64,000 nucleotides of DNA from Pseudonocardia abyssalis. Its GTDB lineage: Bacteria > Actinomycetota > Actinomycetes > Mycobacteriales > Pseudonocardiaceae. A program made the translations under genes and the position numbers. Each line of letters begins with the position of its first letter. The first letter of the stretch is position 1. The stretch covers positions 1,054,001 through 1,118,000 of the forward strand of contig NZ_JADQDK010000001.1 of NCBI RefSeq assembly GCF_019263705.2. Direction: 5' to 3'. The notes below the pieces were generated by a model that was not told the DNA's origin, ran no database searches, and was given only the letters and a program-made list of their open reading frames with translations. This document shows, one piece after another, positions 1-9,206 of this stretch.

Positions 1-21
1 CCGGACCGGCGTTCCGGGCAT
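1..21 (-). CDS. Start of a downstream gene, probably the ABC permease partner (partial)
   Basis: An ATG whose first base is at 21 follows the stop of the substrate-binding lipoprotein gene after two bases and reads MPGTPVR to the window edge. A purine stretch GGCTGAGG precedes it. In family-5 ABC operons the permease normally follows the binding protein, so this is inferred to be its start. Only seven codons are visible, so the product cannot be confirmed. Confidence 0.4.
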
Positions 22-23
22 CC

Positions 24-1559
24 TCAGCCCGTTCGGGCCAGCTCCGAGGTGACCAGCACCCGCCCGGCCGGGTCGGGCACGAACCCGGTGACCCCGCGGG
101 TCGCCGAGCTGTCCACCGTGTGCACCAGAGGGACGCCGACCGACTCCGCCTCGAGCAGCCGGGCCGCCCGGGCGAACGTGTCCTGCCGGGCCGCGGGATC
201 GGGGACCTCCACCAGGCCGGCGACCAGCGCGTCGAACTCCGGGGAGCAGAACCGGTTGAGGTTGTAGGTCCCCGAGCAGCTGTAGTCGCTGCTCAGCACG
301 CCCGCCGCGTCGGGCAGGTCGGTGAGCAGGTTGCGGGACAGCACCATCATGTCGTAGCGGCCGGCGAGCAGCTCGGGCTCCTGGGCCGCGTACTCGCCGA
401 TCTGGATCTCGGCGGTGATCCCGGCCCCGGACAGCATCGCCTGTACGGCCGTGGCCAGCGTCGGGAGCTCCGGCCGGTTCGCGTAGGTCCACAGTCGCAC
501 GGTCACGGGGTTGTCCGGGCCGAAGCCGGCCTGGGCGAGCAGGTCGGCGGCCGCGGCCGGGTCGTGGGGCGGCACCGGGCCGGTGCCGCCCCACGGCACC
601 GCCGGGCCGAAGATCTCCGACGCCGGCAGTCCGGACCCGGCGAGTGCCTGCTCCGCGAGCGCGGTGCGGTCGACGGCGAGCGCGACGGCGCGCCGGACCC
701 GGACGTCGGAGAACGGCGGGGCGGACCCGTTGAGGTACAGGCTCGCCGTGCGCGGGGTCGGGACCGTCTGCACCTCGACGTCCGGGGTGGACTGCAGCTC
801 CAGCACGGCGGGCTCGGGGAGACCGAGCACGATGTCGACGTCACCGGCGCGGAACGCCAGCGCCCGGGCCGTCGGGTCGGTGAGGAAGCGCGCCGTCACC
901 GAGGCCACCCGGGCGCGCTCCCCCCAGTACTGCTCGAAGCGCTCCAGGGTGATGCCCTGCGCCGCGTCCGCCTCGGTGATCCGCAGCAGGCCGGTACCGG
1001 TGCCGACGACCGAGGGCGGGCCGTCGCCCGCGTAGGCGGACGGCGCGAGGATCGCGGTGCCCGGTGCGCTCAGCCGCAGGGGCAGGATCGGGTCGGGATC
1101 CGCGGTCCGCACCAGCACGGCGTCACCGTCGGCCTCGGCGGTGAGCGCCGCGCCCGCGATCGCCCGGGGCGGCGCGGCGACCCCGGTGAGGTAGGTGAGC
1201 GCACCCACCACCGCCTCCGCGGTCAGCGGGGTCCCGTCGTGGAAGGTCACCCCCGGGCGCAGCGTGAAGCGCCAGGTGGTGGGCTCGGTCTGCGTCCACT
1301 GCGTCGCGAGACCGGGCTGCGGGCGGCGCTCGCCGTCGACGGCCACCAGCGTCTCGACGGCCCCGAGCTGGGTGAGGACGAACGCGTCGTCCGTGTCGAT
1401 CGCCAGGCCGGAGCGCGGTGCGAACTGCAGGCCGATCGAGACCGCGCCGTCCGGGACGGCGACGCCGGTGACCGGGGCCGCGCCGGCGCCGCAGGCGGTC
1501 ACCAGGCACGCCAGGAGGGCCAGTACGACTGCCCGGGAACGGGTCGGTGCGGGGTGCAC
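24..1559 (-). CDS. ABC transporter substrate-binding lipoprotein, family 5 (peptide/nickel type)
   Basis: Secreted lipoprotein that would capture a peptide, opine or metal complex for an ABC importer. The GTG start at 1559 has a good site, AGAGGAAGG, six bases upstream; an in-frame start at 1640 lacks one. The predicted 511-residue protein starts with Arg-containing residues, a hydrophobic segment and lipobox LVTAC (Cys23). The body has SBP_bac_5 features: a TFHDGTPLTAEAV motif, a VRRAVALAVDR motif and a YDMMVLSRN segment. Its usual length is 500-550 residues. It is divergent from an MFS exporter across a 147-base gap. The ligand is unknown; nickel/metallophore or peptide are both possible. 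Confidence 0.88.
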   Translation of the reverse strand: MHPAPTRSRAVVLALLACLVTACGAGAAPVTGVAVPDGAVSIGLQFAPRSGLAIDTDDAFVLTQLGAVETLVAVDGERRPQPGLATQWTQTEPTTWRFTLRPGVTFHDGTPLTAEAVVGALTYLTGVAAPPRAIAGAALTAEADGDAVLVRTADPDPILPLRLSAPGTAILAPSAYAGDGPPSVVGTGTGLLRITEADAAQGITLERFEQYWGERARVASVTARFLTDPTARALAFRAGDVDIVLGLPEPAVLELQSTPDVEVQTVPTPRTASLYLNGSAPPFSDVRVRRAVALAVDRTALAEQALAGSGLPASEIFGPAVPWGGTGPVPPHDPAAAADLLAQAGFGPDNPVTVRLWTYANRPELPTLATAVQAMLSGAGITAEIQIGEYAAQEPELLAGRYDMMVLSRNLLTDLPDAAGVLSSDYSCSGTYNLNRFCSPEFDALVAGLVEVPDPAARQDTFARAARLLEAESVGVPLVHTVDSSATRGVTGFVPDPAGRVLVTSELARTG

Positions 1560-1706
1560 GGTGGGCCTTCCTCTCACGGATTCCGGCGCTGCGGCGGAAC
1601 GGGTCGGCGGATTGTGTGATCGCGCCGGACCGCGTGTCAACGCTTGTGCGACCTACTCTGCATCAGCACATAGGCAGTTGTCGCAGAGATGCGTAGATGC
1701 GAATGA
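1560..1706. promoter_or_regulatory. Divergent intergenic region between binding protein and MFS exporter
   Basis: This 147-base gap must carry promoters for both divergent genes. It is less GC-rich than its surroundings. At 1689-1704 it has a near direct repeat GATGCG-TA-GATGCG followed by AATGAG, and GCGAC/GTCGC arms flank 1646-1678. A minus-strand leader with the site for the binding-protein gene occupies 1560-1580. I could not assign a known operator consensus. Confidence 0.4.
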
Positions 1707-2945
1707 GTGGTGACTGTGGTCGGCGACGGTGATCACCCCAGGACGGCGTTCGGCGCGCTGCCGCCCGTGATGCGCCTGCTGGTGGGCACGCAGCTGGCCT
1801 TCAACGTCGGCTTCTTCATGGTGGTGCCCTACCTCGCGGTGCACCTCGCGACCGACCTCGCGCTCGCCGGCGGGCTCGTCGGGCTCGTCCTCGGGCTGCG
1901 CACCTTCAGCCAGCAGGGGCTCTTCGTGGTCGGTGGGACCCTGGCCGACAGGTGGGGTGCGAAGCCGGTGATCCTCGCCGGGTGCGCGCTGCGCGTGGCC
2001 GGGTTCGTGCTCCTGGGGGTCGCCACCTCCCTGGCGGGGGTGCTCGCCGGAGCGCTGCTCACCGGCTTCGCCGCGGCGTTGTTCTCCCCGGCCGTGGAGT
2101 CCGCGCTGGCGCGGGAGGCCGGTGAGCTGCCGGCCGGGGGCCCGACCCGCGCCGACGTCTTCGCGATGTTCGCCGTCAGCGGCCAGGTCGGCACGGTGGT
2201 CGGGCCGCTGGTGGGCGCGGCGCTGCTCCTCGTCGACTTCGGGCTGGCCTGCATGGTGGCCGCCGCGGCGTTCGTGCTGATCGGGCTGGCCCACCTGCGG
2301 TGGTTGCCGCCCCGACCCGCAGCGCACGCCGACGAGCCGATCCTCGACGGGTGGGCGGAGGTACTGCGCAACCGGCGGTTCCTCGTCTTCGCGGCGGGCT
2401 ACTCGGCCTACCTGCTCTGCTACAACCAGCTCTACCTGGCGCTGCCGGTCGAGCTGGAGCGGGGCACCGGCGGGCAGGCGGGGCTGGGGTGGCTGTTCGC
2501 GCTGGCCGCGGTGATGGTGATCCTCGGGCAGGTTCCCACCACCCGGTGGGCGCGCCGGCGCCGGGCCGGGACGCCGATCCTGCTCGGCTTCGGGCTGATG
2601 TCGGCCGCCTTCCTGCTCGTCGCGGCGGCCCTGCCGGCGGCCCCCGCCGGGCCGTGGCCGGCGGTCGGGTTCGTCGTCCTGCTGACCGCGGGGCAGATGC
2701 TGGCCGGGCCCGTCGCCCAGGCGCTGGTGCCGGTCCTCGCCGCCGAGCGGCGGCTCGGGGCCTACTTCGGGGTGCTGTCCTCGGCGGGTGGGCTCGCCGT
2801 GCTGGTCGGCAGCACGGCGGTCGGCGCACTCCTCGACGTCACGGTCGCCCCTGCGGCGACGGCCTGGCTCGTCCTGGCCGCCGTACCGCTCGTCGGTGCG
2901 CTGGTGATCGGTGCACTGGCCCGCCGCGGAGCACTGCACGGATGA
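1707..2945 (+). CDS. MFS transporter
   Basis: Twelve-helix major facilitator, predicted drug, metabolite or metallophore exporter in the cytoplasmic membrane, 412 residues, the usual family size. Visible features are an N-terminal helix around residues 20-45 (MRLLVGTQLAFNVGFF), the loop 2-3 motif GGTLADRWGAKPVIL around residues 71-85 that matches the MFS signature GxLaDRxGrk, and repeated Ala/Leu/Val-rich helices to the end. The GTG at 1707 has no clear ribosome site, and the Met at about residue 21 is an alternative start. It is divergent from the family-5 binding protein, an arrangement that would suit an export/import pair for one small molecule, but this is inference. Confidence 0.85.
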   Translation: MVTVVGDGDHPRTAFGALPPVMRLLVGTQLAFNVGFFMVVPYLAVHLATDLALAGGLVGLVLGLRTFSQQGLFVVGGTLADRWGAKPVILAGCALRVAGFVLLGVATSLAGVLAGALLTGFAAALFSPAVESALAREAGELPAGGPTRADVFAMFAVSGQVGTVVGPLVGAALLLVDFGLACMVAAAAFVLIGLAHLRWLPPRPAAHADEPILDGWAEVLRNRRFLVFAAGYSAYLLCYNQLYLALPVELERGTGGQAGLGWLFALAAVMVILGQVPTTRWARRRRAGTPILLGFGLMSAAFLLVAAALPAAPAGPWPAVGFVVLLTAGQMLAGPVAQALVPVLAAERRLGAYFGVLSSAGGLAVLVGSTAVGALLDVTVAPAATAWLVLAAVPLVGALVIGALARRGALHG

Positions 2946-2959
2946 CAGGCACGACCACC

Positions 2960-3664
2960 TCAGACGGCGCAGCTGCCGTCGGCGCAGGTCTCTCCCGCAC
3001 CCCCGGCCGGCGTCAGGACCTGGATCGGGTGGGCGTCGGCCCAGGCCGTCTCCAGCACCTGCAGCAGGGCGTCGGCGGGCTGGGCGCCGGAGACGCCGTA
3101 CTTCGCGTCGACCACGAAGAACGGCACGCCGCTGATCCCGTAGGCCTGCGCCTGGCGCTGGTCGGCGCGCACGGCGTCGAGGAAGCGGTCGCCGGCGAGC
3201 AGGTCGCCGACCTCGGTCTCGTCCAGCCCGGCCTCGACGGCGAGCCGGGTCAGGGCCGCATGGTCGCCGATCGGCTCGCGCTCGGCGACGTACGCGCGCA
3301 GCAGCCGCTCCTTCACCGCGTCCTGGATGCCGTGCTCGGCGCCGAGATGGATGAGCCGGTGCGCGTCGACGGTGTTGCCGCCCCGCGCGTTCTCCAGGTC
3401 GAACTCCCAGCCGTCAACGGCCGCGGTCTCCGACATCTGCCGGACCATGCCCCGCGCCTGCTCCGGGGCGGTGCCGTACTTCTCGGCCAGGTGCTCGAGC
3501 AGCGTGCCCTCGCGCTCCTGCGGTGCGGTGGGGTCGAGCTCGAAGCTGCGCCAGCGCACCGTCACCTCGTCGCGGTGCTCGAACCTCTCCAGCGCGGCCT
3601 CGAACCGGCGCTTGCCGATCGCGCACCACGGACAGACGACGTCGGACCAGATCTCCACCTGCAT
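2960..3664 (-). CDS. DsbA family oxidoreductase, FrnE-like
   Basis: Cytoplasmic thioredoxin-fold disulfide isomerase/oxidoreductase of the FrnE type, 234 residues. The active site CPWC is at residues 11-14, right after the first strand (MQVEIWSDVV), as in FrnE/2-hydroxychromene isomerase relatives; the cis-Pro loop SGVPFFVVD is near residue 180. There is no signal peptide. It lies 7 bases downstream of the cystathionine beta-synthase gene on the same strand, so the two are probably co-transcribed, linking thiol chemistry and sulfur amino-acid metabolism. Two further C-terminal Cys (ETCADGSCAV) could act as a second redox pair. Confidence 0.9.
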   Translation of the reverse strand: MQVEIWSDVVCPWCAIGKRRFEAALERFEHRDEVTVRWRSFELDPTAPQEREGTLLEHLAEKYGTAPEQARGMVRQMSETAAVDGWEFDLENARGGNTVDAHRLIHLGAEHGIQDAVKERLLRAYVAEREPIGDHAALTRLAVEAGLDETEVGDLLAGDRFLDAVRADQRQAQAYGISGVPFFVVDAKYGVSGAQPADALLQVLETAWADAHPIQVLTPAGGAGETCADGSCAV

Positions 3665-3671
3665 ACGGGCG

Positions 3672-5027
3672 TCAACCGCGGTCGGTGCCCGCGTGTTCCA
3701 GGTCCGCGCGCGAGATCATCGCCACCACCCGGCCGTCGACGAGGACGAGCACCGGACCGTCGGGCACCCGGGCGTGCGCGGCTGCGGCCTCCTCCCCGTC
3801 GCCGACGGCAGGCGGCGGTCCGGTGACGTGTGCGGCGACGTCGTCGCCGGCCGACAGCCCGGGGTGCACGGCGACCACGCCGAGCACCTCCGGCGCCGAC
3901 CGGGTCTCCCGGTCGGACTCCCGCGGGGTGACCACCGCGACCGGTCCGGTGCCGTGCACCGCGAGCGCCTCGCCGACGGTCGTGCCGGCCGGGGCCACCG
4001 CGACCCCGCGCGCGGTCACGAGGTCCCGCACACGGGGGCCGGTGGGGGAGTCGAGGAACCCGAGGCGGGTCATCCAGCCGTCGTCGAAGTACTTCGAGAG
4101 GTAGTTGCGGCCGGAGTCCGGCGCGATCACGACGACGACGTCGTCCGGCCCGAGCGCGGCCGCGACCCGCAGCGCCGCGGCGACGGCCGTGCCCGCCGAT
4201 CCGCCGACGAGCAGCCCCTCCTCCCGGGCCAGCCGCCGGGCCGTCTCCAGCGACTCGCGGTCGCCGATCCGCTCGAACCGGTCGACGACGCCCCGGTCGT
4301 AGGACTGCGGCCACAGGTCGTCGACGGTGCCGGGGTGCAGGTAGTGCCCGACGCTCTCGACGAAGTACGGGCTGCCGTCGCCCCCGCCGTAGCGCGAGCT
4401 CTCCGGGTCGGCGGCGACGACCGTGACCGGCCCACGCGACTTCAGGTACCGCCCGGTGCCGCTGATCGTGCCGCCGGTGCCGACGCCCGCGACGAGGTGC
4501 GTCACGCGCCCGCCGGTCTGCTCCCAGATCTCCGGACCCGTGGTCAGCTCGTGGACGCGCGGGTTGGCCGGGTTGTCGTACTGGTTCGCGTACCAGCCGC
4601 CGGGGGTCTCCGCCGCGATCCGCCGCGCGAGGTTGTTGACGTGCTCGGGGTGCTCGCGCGGCACCTTCGGCTCGGTGGCCACCACCTCCGCCCCGTACGC
4701 CCGCAGCAGCGCGATCTTCTCCGCCGCGATGCTGTCCGGCACCACCACGACGGCCCGGTGCCCCTGCTGCGCGGCGACCATCGCGAGCCCGACACCGGTG
4801 TTGCCCGACGACCCCTCGACGATGACGCCGCCCCCGCCCGCGGGGAGCTCGCCGGACTCCTCGGCCGCGCGCACCATCGACAGCGCGGCGCGGTCCTTCA
4901 CCGACCCGCCGGGGTTGAGGAACTCCAGCTTGACGTACACGGCGGCGGCCAGCCCGGCCGTCACCCGGCGCAGGCGGAGCAGGGGCGTCGAGCCCACCGC
5001 GTCGAGCAATGACTGATGGACGTCCAC
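3672..5027 (-). CDS. cbs: Cystathionine beta-synthase (PLP enzyme with C-terminal CBS pair)
   Basis: Condenses homocysteine and serine to cystathionine (transsulfuration), or acts as an O-acetylserine sulfhydrylase. The 451-residue protein starts MDVHQSLLDAVGSTPL. The PLP lysine is K44 in NPGGSVKDR, the phosphate-binding loop SSGNTG follows near residue 75, and GTGGTISG near 180 binds the cofactor phosphate. The last 110 residues form two CBS motifs (VTARGVAVAPAGTTVGEAL and VLVLVDGRVVAMISRADL). The length matches actinobacterial homologues of about 460. The GTG at 5027 (or 5030) has no ribosome site, so translation may be leaderless. It heads an operon with the FrnE-like gene and is divergent from the racemase-ACT gene. 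It lacks the N-terminal haem domain of animal enzymes, as expected. Confidence 0.9.
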   Translation of the reverse strand: MDVHQSLLDAVGSTPLLRLRRVTAGLAAAVYVKLEFLNPGGSVKDRAALSMVRAAEESGELPAGGGGVIVEGSSGNTGVGLAMVAAQQGHRAVVVVPDSIAAEKIALLRAYGAEVVATEPKVPREHPEHVNNLARRIAAETPGGWYANQYDNPANPRVHELTTGPEIWEQTGGRVTHLVAGVGTGGTISGTGRYLKSRGPVTVVAADPESSRYGGGDGSPYFVESVGHYLHPGTVDDLWPQSYDRGVVDRFERIGDRESLETARRLAREEGLLVGGSAGTAVAAALRVAAALGPDDVVVVIAPDSGRNYLSKYFDDGWMTRLGFLDSPTGPRVRDLVTARGVAVAPAGTTVGEALAVHGTGPVAVVTPRESDRETRSAPEVLGVVAVHPGLSAGDDVAAHVTGPPPAVGDGEEAAAAHARVPDGPVLVLVDGRVVAMISRADLEHAGTDRG

Positions 5028-5078
5028 CACCCGATCGTGCCTTACCCCCTCGCAACATCCCCGAAATGGAGTGCGCCC

Positions 5079-5084
5079 TACCGT
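5079..5084 (+). promoter_or_regulatory. -10 box TACCGT for leaderless racemase-ACT gene
   Basis: TACCGT fits TANNNT and ends six bases before the ATG at 5091. No Shine-Dalgarno sequence lies between them. This spacing is the typical arrangement for leaderless actinobacterial transcripts and supports 5091 over the upstream in-frame ATG at 5016. Confidence 0.55.
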
Positions 5085-5090
5085 GTCGCC

Positions 5091-6416
5091 ATGCAGCACG
5101 AGACCGGCGCGGCCACGCCGCCCGACCCGGCCGGGGGGATCGGCGTCATCGTCCCCTTCGACTTCGCCCTCGACCGCGAGCTGTGGCGCTGGGTGCCCGA
5201 ACCCGTCGAGCTCCACCTGACGCGGACGCCGTTCGTCCCGTCGCCGGTCACGGCGGAGATGGCGCGCGCGATCAGCGACCCGGGACCGGTGCGCAGCGCC
5301 ACCCGCGACCTGCTCCAGCCCGGCACCCGGATCGTCGCCTACGCGTGCACCTCGGGCAGCTTCGTCGACGGCGTCGCGGGCGAGCACGCCCTGCTCGACG
5401 TCATGCACGAGGCCGGTGCGCGGCACGCGCTCACCACCGCGGGGGCGCTGGTCTCCGCGCTCGGGGCGGTCGGGGCGAGCCGGGTGGCGATCGTGACGCC
5501 GTACGTCGACTCGCTCACCGACCTGCTCGGCGCGTTCCTCGCCGCGCACGGCATCACCTCGACGTCGGCGGTCGGGCTCGGCCTGCTCGGCCAGATCTGG
5601 CGCGTGTCCTACGAGGAGGTGGTCGCCGCCGCCCGCGCGGCCGACCGTCCCGACGCCGAGGCCGTGTTCATCTCCTGCACCAACCTCGCCACCTACGACG
5701 TCATCGCGCCGCTGGAGCGCGAGCTCGGCAAGCCCGTGCTCACCGCGAACCAGGTGACGATGTGGGCGGCGCTGCAGGCGATCGGCGTGCCTGCGCTCGG
5801 TCCCGGGCAGCGCCTGATCGCCGGGGACGCCGCCCGCGGCCCGCACCTGCGCGCCGTCCCGGACCCGGCGCCGCGGCTCGGTCCCGGCGGGTCGGCCGCG
5901 CTGCACCGGGTCCGCGTGCGGCTGCCCGACGAGGCCGGGGCGCTGGCGCGGCTCGCGGAGTCCGTCGCGTCGGCCGGGGGCAACATCGTGGCGTTCTCGG
6001 TGCACGGGCAGGACTCGGAGTCGGTCGTCGACGAACTGGTGGTCGGCGGGGCGTCCGACCGCGACCTGCTCGCCGGGGCGGTCCGCGCGGCCGTCGGACG
6101 GGCGGCGGGGGCGGTGCTGGTCACCGAGGCCGATCCGCACGACCTCGTCGACGGCCAGACCCGCGCCCTCGACCTCGCCGCCCAGGCCGTGCAGAACGGC
6201 GACCCCGCCTCCGCGCTGGGTGCCCTGCTGCACGCCGACTCCGTGGAGGTCGTCGACGACGAGCCGGACCCCGATCCGCATGTGCTCGCCGTACCGGGCC
6301 CGGCCGACGGCTGGCTGGTCGCGCGCCGGGCGTGGGCCCCGTTCACCGTCACCGAGGTGGCGCGGGCGGAGGCGTTCGTGCGAGCGCTCACGGCCCTGAC
6401 GGCGGTGGCACCGTGA
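5091..6416 (+). CDS. Asp/Glu racemase (AMDase/maleate isomerase-like) fused to an ACT domain
   Basis: 441-residue two-part protein. The N-terminal 240 residues match the arylmalonate decarboxylase/maleate cis-trans isomerase branch of the Asp/Glu racemase superfamily: GVIVPFDFALDREL at the start, a first catalytic Cys in VAYACTSGSF, and a second in AVFISCTNLATYDVI. After a Pro/Gly linker comes an ACT domain (RVRLPDEAGALARLAESVA near residue 280), normally an amino-acid sensor. The C-terminal 100 residues are unassigned. The ATG at 5091 is chosen from the leaderless box. The stop overlaps the next gene by four bases. Substrate unknown; the fusion suggests allosteric control by a small acid or amino acid. 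Confidence 0.8.
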   Translation: MQHETGAATPPDPAGGIGVIVPFDFALDRELWRWVPEPVELHLTRTPFVPSPVTAEMARAISDPGPVRSATRDLLQPGTRIVAYACTSGSFVDGVAGEHALLDVMHEAGARHALTTAGALVSALGAVGASRVAIVTPYVDSLTDLLGAFLAAHGITSTSAVGLGLLGQIWRVSYEEVVAAARAADRPDAEAVFISCTNLATYDVIAPLERELGKPVLTANQVTMWAALQAIGVPALGPGQRLIAGDAARGPHLRAVPDPAPRLGPGGSAALHRVRVRLPDEAGALARLAESVASAGGNIVAFSVHGQDSESVVDELVVGGASDRDLLAGAVRAAVGRAAGAVLVTEADPHDLVDGQTRALDLAAQAVQNGDPASALGALLHADSVEVVDDEPDPDPHVLAVPGPADGWLVARRAWAPFTVTEVARAEAFVRALTALTAVAP

Positions 6417-7001
6417 CCCTGCCTCCGGACTGGACGCACTGGCGGGACCAGGTCGACCTCGACGGCTACGACGAGCGCTGGGCCCGCATCGAGGCCGAGG
6501 GCGGCAACCCGCACGGCGAGGCCGACCTCGTGCGCTCGCTCGGCCCCCGGTCGGTCCTCGACGGCGGCTGCGGCACCGGCCGCGTCGGCATCGAGCTGGC
6601 CCGGCACGGGATCGCGGTGCTCGGCGTCGACCCCGACCCGGACATGGTCGCCGCGGCCCGGGAGAAGGCGCCCGGCGTCGAGTGGCTGGAGCTCGACCTC
6701 GCCGACCTCGACCGCCCCGAGCGGTTCGACGTCGCCGTGCTGGCCGGCAACGTGATCCCGTACGCCACCCGCCGGGCCGAGGTGGTGGCCGGGTGCGCGC
6801 GGCACCTCGTCGCGGGCGGGCGGCTGGTCGCGGGCTTCCAGCTCCAGGACGGCTGGCCGACCCTGGCCGAGTACGACGGCTGGTGCGCCGCGGCCGGGCT
6901 GAGCCCGCACGCGCGCTGGTCCACCTGGGACCGCCTCCCCTACGAGGGCGGTGACTACGTGGTCGCCGTGCACGTGCGCGCCGGGGTCGCGGCGGCCGAC
7001 G

Positions 7002-7350
<349 letters not shown>

Positions 7351-7361
<11 letters not shown>

Positions 7362-8160
7362 GGGCGGCCACCGCGTCGTCCAGGGCGGCGCGCATGGCGT
7401 CGACGGGTCCGGGGTGGCCGGTCATCAGCTCCACCTGCGCGACGGCCTGGTGCAGCAGCATCTCCAGCCCGCTGACGACCCGGGCGCCCGCCGCCTGCGC
7501 CGTCGCCGCGAACGCGGTGGGCCACGGCGCGTAGACGACGTCGAGCACGACGCCCGCGGCGCCGCTCAGGTCGTCGGCGGCACCCTTCGGCAGCGTCGAG
7601 ACGACCACGTCGGCCCGCTCCAGCACGGCGCTCGTCCGGGCCGGATCGGCCAGGGCGTCGTCGACGAGGGGGTCGACGCCGAGCCGCTGCGCCGCCGCCC
7701 GCAGGTCCCCGGCCCGCGCGGCCGAGCGGACGAGCACGGTGACGTCGCCGATCCCCAGCTCGCGCAGCGCCGCCAGCGCGGCCTGCGCCGTGCCGCCCGC
7801 CCCGAGGACGACCGCGCGCCCCGTGACCGGCCCCAGCGCGGCGACGATGCCCGCGACGTCGGTGTTGTCGGCGAAGCGCCGCCCGTCGCGCAGGACCAGG
7901 GTGTTGGCCGCACCGGTGGCGGCGGCCAGCTCGGACACGGTGTCGGCCACGCCCAGCGCCACGCGCTTGAGCGGCATCGTCAGCGACAGGCCCGCCCACT
8001 CGGGGCCGAGCCCGTCGACGAAGGAGGCCAACCCGTCCTCGGCGCACTCGTGGCGGCCGTAGGCCCAGTCGTCGAGGCCGAGCGCCGCGTAGGCCGCGGT
8101 GTGCAGGACGGGGGACAGGGAGTGGGCGACGGGGGAGCCGAGGACGGCGGCGCGCCTCAC
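7351..8160 (-). CDS. aroE: Shikimate dehydrogenase family protein
   Basis: NADP-dependent reduction of 3-dehydroshikimate to shikimate, step 4 of chorismate synthesis. 269 residues, the usual size. The substrate-binding [10 protein letters not shown] is at residues 11-20, the catalytic Lys is K65 in [14 protein letters not shown] holds the Asp partner, and the nucleotide loop is [11 protein letters not shown] near residue 122. The GTG start overlaps the upstream stop by four bases (GTGA), so translation is coupled. A paralogous quinate/shikimate dehydrogenase cannot be excluded. Confidence 0.92.
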
Positions 8161-8450
8161 GTCCGGAACCGCTCGACCCGCACGGCGCCGTCGGCGAGCC
8201 CGGCCGCGGCCATCTCGGCCTGCACCGCCTCGACCTGCGCCACCGCGACCGGGGCCATCGAGCACCCCATCCCGTACTTCGCGCGAACCCGCTCCTCGGC
8301 GACGCCCATCGCCGTGCGGACGCGGTCGACGAAGTCGGCGAGCGGGTAGTCCTGCCCCGCCTCCAGGTACTCCCGCACGATCAGGGACGGCGAGTAGAAC
8401 GTCTGGCGCGCCCCGTCGGGCCACCGCACGTCGAACAGCATCTCCGGCAC
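8157..8450 (-). CDS. MSMEG_0570 family (nitrogen starvation response) protein
   Basis: 97-residue protein starting MPEMLFDVRWPDGARQTFYS. The sequence resembles the TIGR04042 family named after MSMEG_0570: an N-terminal strand with WPDG, then YSPSLIVREYLEAGQDYPL and ERVRAKYGMGCS. These small proteins often sit beside a flavin or nitrogen-metabolism cluster, and no function is established. It is first of a three-gene operon with aroE and divergent from the SDR gene over 27 bases. Confidence 0.8.
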   Translation of the reverse strand: MPEMLFDVRWPDGARQTFYSPSLIVREYLEAGQDYPLADFVDRVRTAMGVAEERVRAKYGMGCSMAPVAVAQVEAVQAEMAAAGLADGAVRVERFRT

Positions 8451-8477
8451 CCCGACACGCTAGGGCATGCTCGCGCC

Positions 8478-9206
8478 ATGGGGACGGTGCTGGTGCTCGG
8501 TGGTCGCAGCGAGATCGGGCTGGAGGTCGCGCGTCGGCTCGCGCCCGGGTCCACGGTGGTGCTCGCGGCGCGGCGCTCCGCCGACCTCGACGACGGGCCC
8601 CTGCTGGCCGCGGGCGCGGTGGCCGTGGACAAGGTGGAGTTCGACGCCGACGACCTCGCGGGCCAGCGAGCCGTCCTCGACGCGGTGGTGGCGGCGCACG
8701 GGAGCCTCGACACCGTCGTCGTCGCGTTCGGGATCCTGGGAGAGCAGGCGCGCGCGGAGCGGGAGGTCGAGCACGCGCTGGCCGTCGTGCACACCGACTA
8801 CGTCGCGCACGTCGCCGTGCTCACCCACCTCGCGTCCGTGCTGCGCGCGCAGGGGAGCGGGGACATCGTCGTGTTCTCCTCGGTCGCCGGAGCCCGGGTG
8901 CGCCGCGCCAACTACGTGTACGGGTCGGCGAAGGCGGGCCTCGACGGGTTCGCCTCGGGCCTCGCCGACGCCCTGCACGGCTCCGGCGTCCGGCTGCTGC
9001 TCGTCCGTCCGGGTTTCGTGATCGGGCGGATGACGCAGGGCATGTCGCCCGCCCCGTTCTCCTCCACGCCTGCGCAGGTCGCCGCCGCCACCGTCCGCGC
9101 GCTGCGCTCGGGCCGCGGCGAGGTGTGGGTACCGGCGGTGCTGCAGCCCGTCTTCGGCCTGCTCCGGCACGCCCCGCGCGCGCTGTGGCGGCGGATGCCG
9201 CGCTAG
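8478..9206 (+). CDS. SDR family oxidoreductase, DprE2-like
   Basis: 242-residue short-chain dehydrogenase. Cofactor motif LGGRSEIG at residues 7-14, YxxxK active site in YVYGSAKAG near residue 153, and a C-terminus rich in basic/aromatic residues (LRHAPRALWRRMPR). The pattern (VAFGILG, SSVAGARVRRANYVYG, LVRPGFV) closely follows decaprenylphosphoryl 2-keto-ribose reductase DprE2 of arabinogalactan synthesis, which fits a mycolata-related cell wall. No DprE1 is nearby, so the specific role is inferred. Its stop overlaps the convergent methyltransferase by four bases. Confidence 0.85.
   Translation: MGTVLVLGGRSEIGLEVARRLAPGSTVVLAARRSADLDDGPLLAAGAVAVDKVEFDADDLAGQRAVLDAVVAAHGSLDTVVVAFGILGEQARAEREVEHALAVVHTDYVAHVAVLTHLASVLRAQGSGDIVVFSSVAGARVRRANYVYGSAKAGLDGFASGLADALHGSGVRLLLVRPGFVIGRMTQGMSPAPFSSTPAQVAAATVRALRSGRGEVWVPAVLQPVFGLLRHAPRALWRRMPR

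Noticed and set aside
1653..2939. 428-codon minus-strand frame opposite the MFS gene
   Set aside because: Highly charged, repetitive shadow of a membrane-protein gene with a recognisable MFS signature on the other strand.
5028..5090. SAM riboswitch or cysteine-responsive element before cystathionine beta-synthase
   Set aside because: The divergent gap is only 63 bases and shows no aptamer-like conserved stems.
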